Source: Anaerotignum sp. (lineage in GTDB: Bacteria; Bacillota; Clostridia; Lachnospirales; Anaerotignaceae). From it: 64,000 nucleotides of DNA. The notes under the pieces were generated by a model. The model saw nothing but the letters and a program-made list of their open reading frames with translations, did no database searches and was not told where the DNA came from. Within the stretch, counting starts at the first letter, position 1. Each line of letters starts with the position of its first letter. The stretch is taken from NCBI GenBank assembly GCA_020024455.1, contig JAHHTU010000004.1:23257-87256 (forward strand), given 5' to 3'. Below are positions 41,705-49,233 of this stretch, piece after piece. A program made the translations under genes and the position numbers.

Positions 41705-42676
41705 ATGGCAGAGATGATAAATTTGTCATTTTCCTATAAGGTCAAAGAGGAGTTGGCAACACATTTTGGGAATGCACGCCATTGTCAAATTGCAGAATTG
41801 GCTGCTTTATTGAATATGTGTGGAGAAATTGTTCGTTTTGGAGAAAATTTTTGGTTAAAAATACAAACTGAAAATTTTTTTGTCGCAAAAAAGTGCTTTA
41901 CATTATTAAAAAATACTTTTAATATTATGGTTGATATATCCGTGCGTACAGGTGGAAAAAAGAGGTACACCTATACGTTGTTGGTAAAAGATGCAGACGC
42001 AGTGAAACGTGTGTTGACAGCGACAGGAATTTTACATAAGAAAGAGGATACACTGATTGTGAAAAATGCCTGTTATCCTGTTGTGACAGCTGCCATGTGC
42101 TGCAAGCGGGCGTATTTGCGTGGTGCTTTTTTGGCTGTTGGCTCTGTAAGCAATCCGCAAAAAAATTATCATTTGGAATTTGTGTTGGAAGACCAAACAC
42201 AGGCAATGGCGATACAGGAAATGATAAACACATTTGGATTGGAAGCAAAAACAGTCGCACGCAAAGACCATTTTATGGTATATCTCAAAGAAGGAGAACA
42301 AATTGTTGACTTGTTCAATGTAATGGAAGCACATATTGCTTTGATGGAATTGGAAAATGTGCGTATTGTCAAAGAAATGCGAAACGATATCAACCGCAAA
42401 GTGAATTGTGAAACGGCAAACTTAAACAAAGTTGTGGGAGCGGCACTCAAACAGTTGGAAGATATTCAGTATATTCAGGAGTCCGTTGGCCTGCAATATT
42501 TGCCGCCGCCATTACAGGAGTTGGCGGAAATGCGTCTGACATATCTGGATAAGAGCTTAAAAGAATTAGGAATGCTTTTGTCTGAGCCTCTTGGAAAGTC
42601 TGGCGTGAACCATCGACTGCGTAAAATCAGCAACATTGCAGAAATGTTGAGAGAGGGTAGGGGTGAGGTAAAATGA
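41705..42676 (+). CDS. whiA: DNA-binding protein WhiA
   Basis: LAGLIDADG-like plus HTH protein that in Gram-positives affects cell division and chromosome segregation (and sporulation in actinomycetes). N-terminal SFSYKVKEELATHFGNARHCQIAELAALLNMCGEI is typical; the C-terminal HTH contains LGMLLSEPLGKSGVNHRLRKISNIAE. 323 residues. It is joined to the HPr-like gene by an ATGA overlap. Confidence 0.95.
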   Translation: MAEMINLSFSYKVKEELATHFGNARHCQIAELAALLNMCGEIVRFGENFWLKIQTENFFVAKKCFTLLKNTFNIMVDISVRTGGKKRYTYTLLVKDADAVKRVLTATGILHKKEDTLIVKNACYPVVTAAMCCKRAYLRGAFLAVGSVSNPQKNYHLEFVLEDQTQAMAIQEMINTFGLEAKTVARKDHFMVYLKEGEQIVDLFNVMEAHIALMELENVRIVKEMRNDINRKVNCETANLNKVVGAALKQLEDIQYIQESVGLQYLPPPLQELAEMRLTYLDKSLKELGMLLSEPLGKSGVNHRLRKISNIAEMLREGRGEVK

Positions 42677-42915
42677 CTGAAAAAACAGTTACAATCAAAA
42701 CATCATTAGATGCAAGACAAGCAGCTTTTTTTGTACAAAAAGCAGGACAGTATCAAAGTGACATTCGTTTGGCTGTGCAAGACAAAAAAGTCAACGCAAA
42801 AAGCATTATGGGTACCATTGCATTGGGTATGACAGCAGGACAAAATTTATTGATTATAGCAGAAGGCAGTGATGAAGAAGCTGCTGTAAATGCATTGGTA
42901 GAAATATTGGCTTAA
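42673..42915 (+). CDS. crh: Crh-like HPr-family protein lacking the active-site histidine
   Basis: An 80-residue HPr fold. Where HPr has G-I-H-A-R-P-A, this has S-L-D-A-R-Q-A: the PEP-phosphorylated His15 is Asp and Pro18 is Gln. The regulatory serine site is intact (VNAKSIMGTIALG), identical in its first residues to B. subtilis Crh. It should therefore be phosphorylated by HprK on Ser46 and act as a CcpA cofactor or regulator, not in sugar transport. It overlaps whiA, the usual neighbour of crh. Confidence 0.85.
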   Translation: MTEKTVTIKTSLDARQAAFFVQKAGQYQSDIRLAVQDKKVNAKSIMGTIALGMTAGQNLLIIAEGSDEEAAVNALVEILA

Positions 42916-42986
42916 ACCGCAATCATCTATTTTTATTTTACAAAAGAACATTTCAAAAATACGAAAATATAACATTTCGGAAAATC

Positions 42987-43028
42987 GGAAAAGGTGATAT
43001 GATACAAACATCATATCGCCTTTTTGCT
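42987..43028 (+). terminator. Strong terminator after the crh-like gene
   Basis: AAAAGGTGATATGAT and ATCATATCGCCTTTT pair (with one T-G wobble) around a six-base loop, then T residues. It closes the uvrC-to-crh block. Confidence 0.87.
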
Positions 43029-43056
43029 TTACAAACACTGTTGTTTTTTGTATAAT
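43028..43056 (+). promoter_or_regulatory. Predicted sigma-A promoter for the small hypothetical gene
   Basis: TTTACA (43028-43033), 17-base spacer, consensus TATAAT (43051-43056). Confidence 0.65.
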
Positions 43057-43090
43057 TTTGACAAAACTATGAAAAAACAAGGTGGGATAC

Positions 43091-43375
43091 ATGGCAAAAC
43101 ACGAATTTGGTATCATGGACACAGCACCTGTCATGGGAAAGCGTTATGATACATATGAACCACAAAAATATGATTGTATTTCTGTGGAAGATGATGCTGT
43201 TCTGGCAATTTTGGAACTATTACAAGAGATTGATTTTGGTTGGCATACCATAGATATTTCTGAAAAAGGACTTACGTACTATGGTGTGACATTGGTTGTT
43301 GCCGCTCAAAATGCTGCCAAAACAAGCGATTGCACAAAACAAGTTTGTCATTCATTTTGGCATATACATTCATAA
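43091..43375 (+). CDS. Small hypothetical protein
   Basis: A 94-residue, probably cytoplasmic protein that I cannot assign to a named family. It begins MAKHEFGIMDTAPVMGKRYDTYEPQKYDCISVEDD, has an acidic N-terminal half (AVLAILELLQEIDFGWHTIDISEKGLTYYGVTLV) and ends in a segment with two cysteines and two histidines (TSDCTKQVCHSFWHIHS). No signal peptide or membrane helix. A good promoter and AAGGTGGG five bases before ATG 43091 support real expression. The C-terminal segment has a different composition and could be a frameshifted tail. Confidence 0.65.
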   Translation: MAKHEFGIMDTAPVMGKRYDTYEPQKYDCISVEDDAVLAILELLQEIDFGWHTIDISEKGLTYYGVTLVVAAQNAAKTSDCTKQVCHSFWHIHS

Positions 43376-43426
43376 GACAAAGTAGCAACAACATAGTATC
43401 TAAAAGATGGAAAGGTGAGGTGTGTG

Positions 43427-44119
43427 ATGATAACATGGAAAGAAATATGGTTTGCCATATTGCCGCAGATAGAATGGGTGATACGGTTGTTTCTTGCGTG
43501 TGTCTGTGGCGGATTGGTTGGGTATGAACGCAGCAGACGCAGAAAAGAAGCAGGTATCCGTACACATATTTTAGTGGCAATGGGTGCGGCTTTGGCAATG
43601 ATATTGTCCAAATATGCGTTTTTTGATATTTTGCCACAGGAAGATATCTCCTTAGACCCCTCCCGTATTGCGTCAAATGTCATTACGGGGATTTCGTTTT
43701 TGGGTGCAGGTGTGATTTTTGTCAGAGGGGTTTCTATCAGAGGGTTGACAACAGCCGCAGGTGTTTGGACAACGGCAGGTATAGGTATGGCTGTGGGTGC
43801 AGGATTGTATGTGGTGGCATTGGCAGCCACAGTGTTTGTGCTGGTGATACAAATTGTGTTGCAGGAATATTTGAAAAAATGGGACGGTCCTATTTACGAA
43901 ACCATTTCGGTACGATACATCAATATGGGAAATGGATTGGAACGGCTCAAACTGGAATTGGCAAACAGAAATATTGTGATTCATAATATCAAAATGAAAA
44001 AAAATGAAGATAGTACCATTTCGGTGATTTTGGAAGTGAGTCGGGAACATACCATCACTTGTTCGGACTTGGCAGATATTTTTGCACATGACCCACAGAT
44101 AAAAGAATTTAGTTTATAA
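43427..44119 (+). CDS. MgtC/SapB family membrane protein
   Basis: The N-terminal 140 residues contain about four helices and the family motifs LACVCGGLVGYERSRRRKEAGIRTHILVAMGAAL and ITGISFLGAGVIFVRGVSIRGLTTAAGVWTTAGIGMAVGAG in outline. A C-terminal ACT-like soluble domain (NGLERLKLELANRNIVIHNIKM) follows. MgtC proteins act in magnesium limitation and membrane energetics, in some cases by inhibiting ATP synthase; the role here is unknown. ATG 43427 is six bases from AAAGGTGAGG; an in-frame GTG at 43424 or 43415 is possible. Confidence 0.9.
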   Translation: MITWKEIWFAILPQIEWVIRLFLACVCGGLVGYERSRRRKEAGIRTHILVAMGAALAMILSKYAFFDILPQEDISLDPSRIASNVITGISFLGAGVIFVRGVSIRGLTTAAGVWTTAGIGMAVGAGLYVVALAATVFVLVIQIVLQEYLKKWDGPIYETISVRYINMGNGLERLKLELANRNIVIHNIKMKKNEDSTISVILEVSREHTITCSDLADIFAHDPQIKEFSL

Positions 44120-44155
44120 AAAAAGCAGTGTATGGTAAACATACACTGCTTTTTG
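44119..44155. terminator. Bidirectional terminator between mgtC-like (+) and the binding-protein gene (-)
   Basis: AAAAGCAGTGTATG (44121-44134) and CATACACTGCTTTT (44140-44153) form a 14-bp stem, with A and T runs on both sides. Confidence 0.88.
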
Positions 44156-44165
44156 ATGTGCAATA

Positions 44166-45179
44166 TTATTGTTTAATGCCATTTGCCACAACATCTTCGG
44201 CAAATGTGTTGACAACAAAGTCTGTAAAAGGTACACGTTTTTCCAATTCCCCACCTTGTTCCATGATATCTTGGATATGTGTAAATCCTTCTTCGGAAAA
44301 AATGGGGTCTGTTTTCCATGTGTCTTGCTGTTTATAACGTTCGATGATGGTCGTTAATGTTTGCAGGTCAGACTCCGGAAATTGTGGCAATATGACGCTT
44401 GCAATTTCCGCAGGTGTATGTGTATCCACCCAAATTTGCCCACGATAGATGGCTTTTGTGAATGCGGTAATGATTTCCGGGTGGTCTTTCATAAATGTGT
44501 CATTGCTCATATAAACGGTATAGGGGATATCTCCGCTTGCCTCGCCCAATGATGCCACAATATGCCCTGCACCGCTTTGCTCCAATGTGGTGGCAACAGG
44601 TTCAAATTCGACCGTATAATCGCCAACATCGCCTGTGAATGCACCTGCTGTGGAGGTGAAATCAATGTTGTTGATGATATCTACATCGGTAAAAGGTGTC
44701 ATACCGTTTTTGCGTAATACATATTCCAACACCAATTCCGGCATACCACCCAAACGTCCGCCGATGACAGATTTTCCTTGTAAATCTGTCCATGCAAATG
44801 CAGGTTGTTCTGTGCGGGATACCAAAAAATTCCCTGCACGTTGTGTCAGTTGCAGGAATGCTTTTGGATAGTTTTCTTTGCCTTCATTGTAGACATAAAT
44901 GCCCGCCTCTGTGCCCAATAATGCAATATCGGCAGAGTCGGAAAGCAATGCGGTCATGGATTTGTCAGCACCGTTTCCGGTTGTCACTGTCACATCCAAT
45001 CCTTCATCTGCAAAAAAATGTAGTTCCTGTGCAACATATTGTGGAGCGTAAAATACAGAATGTACCACCTCATTTAAGCGAACAGGTGTCAAGTCTGCGG
45101 TGTCATTTTTGGGGGAGCAGGCGGCAAAAACAGATATCCCCAATACAGTTGCCAATCCCAAAGCAATTTGTTTTTTCAT
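44166..45179 (-). CDS. ABC transporter substrate-binding lipoprotein (NitT/TauT/ThiY-type)
   Basis: A 337-residue lipoprotein: MKKQIALGLATVLGISVFAACSPK contains the lipobox FAAC. The mature part (VRLNEVVHSVFYAPQYVAQELHFFADEGLDVTV, ALLSDSADIALLGTEAG, DLQGKSVIGGRLGGMPELVLEYVLRKNG in outline) matches the SsuA/TauA/ThiY-like family of periplasmic-type binding proteins for sulfonates, nitrate or pyrimidine precursors. No permease or ATPase gene is adjacent, so the ligand is unknown. AAGGAGGA precedes ATG 45179; an upstream in-frame start at 45239 is not needed. It is divergent from polA. Confidence 0.85.
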   Translation of the reverse strand: MKKQIALGLATVLGISVFAACSPKNDTADLTPVRLNEVVHSVFYAPQYVAQELHFFADEGLDVTVTTGNGADKSMTALLSDSADIALLGTEAGIYVYNEGKENYPKAFLQLTQRAGNFLVSRTEQPAFAWTDLQGKSVIGGRLGGMPELVLEYVLRKNGMTPFTDVDIINNIDFTSTAGAFTGDVGDYTVEFEPVATTLEQSGAGHIVASLGEASGDIPYTVYMSNDTFMKDHPEIITAFTKAIYRGQIWVDTHTPAEIASVILPQFPESDLQTLTTIIERYKQQDTWKTDPIFSEEGFTHIQDIMEQGGELEKRVPFTDFVVNTFAEDVVANGIKQ

Positions 45180-45334
45180 ACGTATCCTCCTTATGTGTCG
45201 AATATCAAGTTGATAGTATACTATGCATAAAAACAGCATATGTGCATGAATGTTTCAGAAGAAAAACGCAAAGCGGAAAATTTTTTGTAAAAAATTTTTT
45301 TGTGGATTGTCATACTTTTTTTCGGAATATGGTG

Positions 45335-45340
45335 TATAAT
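45335..45340 (+). promoter_or_regulatory. Consensus -10 element upstream of polA
   Basis: TATAAT at 45335-45340 without a well-spaced -35; TTGTCA at 45307-45312 is 22 bases away. The divergent gene has a TATACT-type -10 on the other strand near 45219, also without a clear -35. Confidence 0.35.
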
Positions 45341-45376
45341 AAAATTTATGAAAAAATATATATAATGGGGGATATT

Positions 45377-48037
45377 ATGACAGAAAAAATCATGTTGATT
45401 GACGGAAACAGCATTGTAAACCGTGCGTTTTATGGTGTGCCGTTGCTGACAAATGCCGAGGGCAGATACACCAATGCGGTTTATGGCTTTTTGAATATAT
45501 TATTGAAATTGATAGAGGAAGAAAAACCCGATTATTTGGCAGTGGCATTCGATTTGCACGCCCCGACCTTTCGCCACAAAGCCTTTACGGAATACAAGGG
45601 CAACAGAAAATCCATGCCCGAAGAATTGCGGGAGCAAATGCCTTTGTTAAAAGAAGTATTGCGTAGTATGGGGATTGTATTATACGAACAAGAGGGCTTT
45701 GAGGCAGATGATATACTGGGCAGTTTGTCAAAACAGGCAGAAGAAAAAGGAATGGTGCCTGTTGTGGTTTCCGGTGACAGAGATTTGTTGCAGTTGGCAA
45801 GCGATACCTTGAAAGTGCGTATCCCAAAGACAAAAGGCGGACGTACCGAAACAGAAGATTATTATGCAAAAGATGTACAAGAAGCGTATGGCGTGACGCC
45901 GACAGAATTTATTGACGTCAAAGCATTGATGGGGGACAGTTCGGACAATATTCCGGGTGTGCCTGGCATTGGCGAAAAAACAGCGGTCAAAATCATACAA
46001 CAATATCATGATTTGGAAACGGCAATCGAATATGCGCCAGAAGTGAAACCAAAAAAGGCATCTGAAAATTTGCAAACATATCAAGAACAGGCAAGAATGA
46101 GCAAATATTTGGCTACCATTGTGCGGGATATGGATTTACAAATGGAACCTGCAAAAATGGGTGCGAAAGATTTGTTTACACCCGAGGCGTATGCCATCAT
46201 CAAACGGTTGGAATTCAAAAGTTTGTATAACCGATTTGAACAAACCACATTGCCGGAAACCAAAAAACCAAATGCAATATATCATCATATCCACACAGCA
46301 AGCGATGCAAAGGCGTTTTTTGCACATTTAGAAGAAGTGGAAACGGCGTATATTTTGTTGGTGGACGATGATGTTTGGAAAGGTATGGCAATCTGCCAAA
46401 AAGAGGGCGAAAGCACATTTTTGGAAATCACAGATGATTTGTTGCCCGAAACATTGGCAGAACAGGCAAAACCGTTTTTGCAGTCAGATGCATATGATAT
46501 CATTGGACATGGTGTGAAACAGGATATCCGTGTGTTGCGTCCCTTTGGCATAGAAAAAATCCATGCAAAATTTGATACCGTATTGGCAGCATATCTGATT
46601 GATGCCACAAAAGAAACATATGCATATGACGATTTGGCAAGAGATTTTTTGGCAGAACTGCACCCATCAGTGGAGCAGGTATTGGGCAAAGGCAAAAAGA
46701 AACAACCTGTGGAAGGTTTGCCTTTGGAGGAAAGAATTCCGTTTGTGGCAAAACAAGCTGAAATTATGTATCGTGCAAAACAAGTATTGTTGCAGAAATT
46801 GGAAGAAAATGAGCAAACTGCATTGTTTTTTGATATGGAAATGCCATTGTTGTATGTATTGGCAGATATGGAAGCGTGCGGCATGAAAATTGATAAAACT
46901 GCTTTGCTTTCCTATCAGAAACAGCTGGAAAAAAGTATTGACAGCATTACAAAAGAAATATACGAATTGTCTGGAGAAGTATTCAACTTAAATTCTCCCA
47001 AACAGTTGGGTGTGGTTTTGTTTGAAAAAATGGGTATACCCAGCGAGAAAAAAACAAAAACAGGCTATTCCACAGCCGCAGATGTACTGGAACGATTGCA
47101 AAAAGAATATCCGATTGTGGAGAAAATATTGTATTACAGACAGTTGGCAAAACTCAAAAGCACATATGCCGATGGTTTGCTTGCCGTGATGGACGAAAAA
47201 ACAAATAAAATTTATTCTACATTCCATCAAACCATTACAGCTACCGGTCGTATCAGCTCCTCAGAACCGAATTTGCAGAATATTCCGGTTCGTTTGGCAC
47301 TGGGTAGAGAATTGCGGAAAGTCTTTATTCCAACATCAGAAGAATATTGCTTTTTAGATGCCGATTATTCCCAGATTGAATTGCGTATATTGGCACATAT
47401 GGCAGAAGATGAAACACTCATCAATGCATTCAAACAAAAACAGGATATTCACCGTTTGACAGCATCACAAGTGTTCCATGTGCCATTTGATGATGTAACG
47501 GATTTGCAAAGAAGAAATGCAAAAGCGGTGAATTTTGGGATAATATACGGGATTGGTGCATTTAGTTTGAGCCAAGATTTGGAAATCAGCATACAAGAAG
47601 CAGATGCATATATGCAGGCATATTTTGCACAATATCCGAAAATCAAAAATTATTTGCAACATATGGTCAACGTTGCCAAAGAAAAAGGATATGCACAAAC
47701 CATTTGTCACAGACGACGTGCCATGCCCGAATTAAAAAGCAGTCATTTCCAAAAACGTGCTTTTGGAGAACGTGTGGCAATGAATATGCCCATACAGGGC
47801 AGTGCGGCAGATATCATCAAAATTGCCATGATTCAAGTACACAAAGCCTTACAAGATGGCGGATACCGTTCTCGTTTGGTGTTGCAGGTGCATGACGAAT
47901 TGTTGATTGAGGCACATAAAGGGGAATTGGACGCAGTCAAACAGATTTTGAAAGAAAATATGGAGCAAGCCATTGCTTTGTCTGTGCCATTAGATGTAGA
48001 TGTGAACCAAGGGGAAAATTGGTTAGATGCAAAATAA
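45377..48037 (+). CDS. polA: DNA polymerase I
   Basis: Repair and Okazaki-fragment polymerase. The N-terminal 5'-3' exonuclease/flap domain (residues 1-290; LIDGNSIVNRAFYGVP, EADDILGSL, GDRDLLQL, DNIPGVPGIGEKTA) is complete. The middle 3'-5' exonuclease-like domain lacks the DxE motif (AYILLVDDDVWKG), so proofreading is probably lost. The polymerase domain has SSSEPNLQNIPVR-like and DADYSQIELRILAHMAEDE, RRNAKAVNFGIIYGIGAFSL and QVHDELLIEA. ATG 45377 gives 886 residues; the frame extends far upstream but only through the antisense of the divergent gene. Confidence 0.96.
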   Translation: MTEKIMLIDGNSIVNRAFYGVPLLTNAEGRYTNAVYGFLNILLKLIEEEKPDYLAVAFDLHAPTFRHKAFTEYKGNRKSMPEELREQMPLLKEVLRSMGIVLYEQEGFEADDILGSLSKQAEEKGMVPVVVSGDRDLLQLASDTLKVRIPKTKGGRTETEDYYAKDVQEAYGVTPTEFIDVKALMGDSSDNIPGVPGIGEKTAVKIIQQYHDLETAIEYAPEVKPKKASENLQTYQEQARMSKYLATIVRDMDLQMEPAKMGAKDLFTPEAYAIIKRLEFKSLYNRFEQTTLPETKKPNAIYHHIHTASDAKAFFAHLEEVETAYILLVDDDVWKGMAICQKEGESTFLEITDDLLPETLAEQAKPFLQSDAYDIIGHGVKQDIRVLRPFGIEKIHAKFDTVLAAYLIDATKETYAYDDLARDFLAELHPSVEQVLGKGKKKQPVEGLPLEERIPFVAKQAEIMYRAKQVLLQKLEENEQTALFFDMEMPLLYVLADMEACGMKIDKTALLSYQKQLEKSIDSITKEIYELSGEVFNLNSPKQLGVVLFEKMGIPSEKKTKTGYSTAADVLERLQKEYPIVEKILYYRQLAKLKSTYADGLLAVMDEKTNKIYSTFHQTITATGRISSSEPNLQNIPVRLALGRELRKVFIPTSEEYCFLDADYSQIELRILAHMAEDETLINAFKQKQDIHRLTASQVFHVPFDDVTDLQRRNAKAVNFGIIYGIGAFSLSQDLEISIQEADAYMQAYFAQYPKIKNYLQHMVNVAKEKGYAQTICHRRRAMPELKSSHFQKRAFGERVAMNMPIQGSAADIIKIAMIQVHKALQDGGYRSRLVLQVHDELLIEAHKGELDAVKQILKENMEQAIALSVPLDVDVNQGENWLDAK

Positions 48038-48053
48038 AAAAGAGGGGTTATAT

Positions 48054-48668
48054 ATGAAAGTCATTGGATTGACAGGTGGTACGGGCAGCGGGAAAAGTGT
48101 TGTGAGCCGTTTGTTGGAACAGGCGGGTGCTGTCATTGTTGATGCGGACAAAATCAGCAGAGAAATTGTGGAAATCGGAAAACCTGCATATCAAGAGATT
48201 GTGGCATATTTTGGTTCAGATGTTTTACAGGAAGATGGTGCGATATTCCGCAAGAAGTTGGGTGAAATTGTGTTCCAAGACAGTGAAAAACTGGCGTTTT
48301 TGAACCAATGCACCCATACATATATCCGACAAGAGATGGAAAAACAAATTGTCGAGGCAAAACAGAAAAAACAAGCCACTTGCATTGTCTTAGATGCTCC
48401 ATTGTTGTTTGAGGCAGGGTTGGAATCCATTTGCGATAATATTTGGGTGGTGTATGCGGCAAAAGAAGTACGCATTTTACGCATTATGCAACGAGATGGC
48501 ATTTCCAAGGAAATGGCAGTGGCAAGAATGGCAAACCAAAAATCTTGGGAAGAATATCAAGCCTTATCCGATTTGGTTATAGATAACAGCCAAGATACCG
48601 CACACTTGCAAAAACAGGTGGAACAAGCATTACAAACAATATTAGATGTCAAGGTGAATGGGATATGA
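48054..48668 (+). CDS. coaE: Dephospho-CoA kinase
   Basis: Last step of coenzyme A synthesis: ATP-dependent 3'-phosphorylation of dephospho-CoA. Walker A IGLTGGTGSGKSVV is at the N-terminus; DADKISREIVEIG, LDAPLLFEAGLESICDNIWVVYA and QRDGISKEMAVARMANQ are CoaE motifs. AGAGGGG precedes ATG 48054, 16 bases after polA, the usual polA-coaE order. The stop overlaps the next start by an ATGA. Confidence 0.96.
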   Translation: MKVIGLTGGTGSGKSVVSRLLEQAGAVIVDADKISREIVEIGKPAYQEIVAYFGSDVLQEDGAIFRKKLGEIVFQDSEKLAFLNQCTHTYIRQEMEKQIVEAKQKKQATCIVLDAPLLFEAGLESICDNIWVVYAAKEVRILRIMQRDGISKEMAVARMANQKSWEEYQALSDLVIDNSQDTAHLQKQVEQALQTILDVKVNGI

Positions 48669-49222
48669 TACAACGGTTTTTGAAACGATGCATAACATGG
48701 ATATTTGTATTGGGCATAGCCGGTGCAATCGGGTATTTTTTGATATTGCCAAAAATATTGCCGTTGCATTGTAAAAATTATGTCGAAAAATATGCCGCAC
48801 AATACCATGTGGAACCGTCTTTGGTATATGCTGTCATATTTTGTGAAAGTGGTTTTGACCCGAATGCAGTTTCCTCGGCAAGTGCAAAAGGTTTGATGCA
48901 GATTACAGATGATACAGCAATATGGGTGGCACAACAAATTGATGAGATAGATGCAGATACCATGCAAATCACAGACCCCGAAACCAATATACAAATCGGT
49001 TGTTGGTATTTGGGTTGGTTATTGGAAAAATTTGATGGAAACAAACAGACCTCTTTGGCAGGTTATAATGCCGGTCACAACAAAGTTGCCCAGTGGTTGG
49101 CAGATGAGGAAAAAAGCAAAGATGGTCTGACATTAGATGAAATTCCGTATGCAGAAACAAAATATTATGTCAAAAAAGTAGCATTGGTACAAAAGGCGTA
49201 TCAATGGCTCTATCGTATGTAG
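48665..49222 (+). CDS. Membrane-anchored lytic transglycosylase (SLT domain)
   Basis: A 185-residue protein with an N-terminal membrane anchor (ITWIFVLGIAGAIGYFLI) and a soluble-lytic-transglycosylase domain: YHVEPSLVYAVIFCESGFDPNAVSSASAKGLMQI in outline with the catalytic Glu, then NIQIGCWYLGWLLEKFDGN and LAGYNAGHNKVAQWL. It cleaves MurNAc-GlcNAc bonds outside the membrane. The overlap with coaE suggests cotranscription, and the arrangement polA-coaE-SLT recurs in Clostridia. Confidence 0.92.
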   Translation: MIQRFLKRCITWIFVLGIAGAIGYFLILPKILPLHCKNYVEKYAAQYHVEPSLVYAVIFCESGFDPNAVSSASAKGLMQITDDTAIWVAQQIDEIDADTMQITDPETNIQIGCWYLGWLLEKFDGNKQTSLAGYNAGHNKVAQWLADEEKSKDGLTLDEIPYAETKYYVKKVALVQKAYQWLYRM

Positions 49223-49233
49223 GGGGGTGTCAT

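Noticed and set aside
44792..45376. Upstream extension of the polA frame by about 195 codons
   Set aside because: It is antisense to the binding-protein gene and intergenic DNA; the polA N-terminal motif starts at ATG 45377 with a ribosome site.
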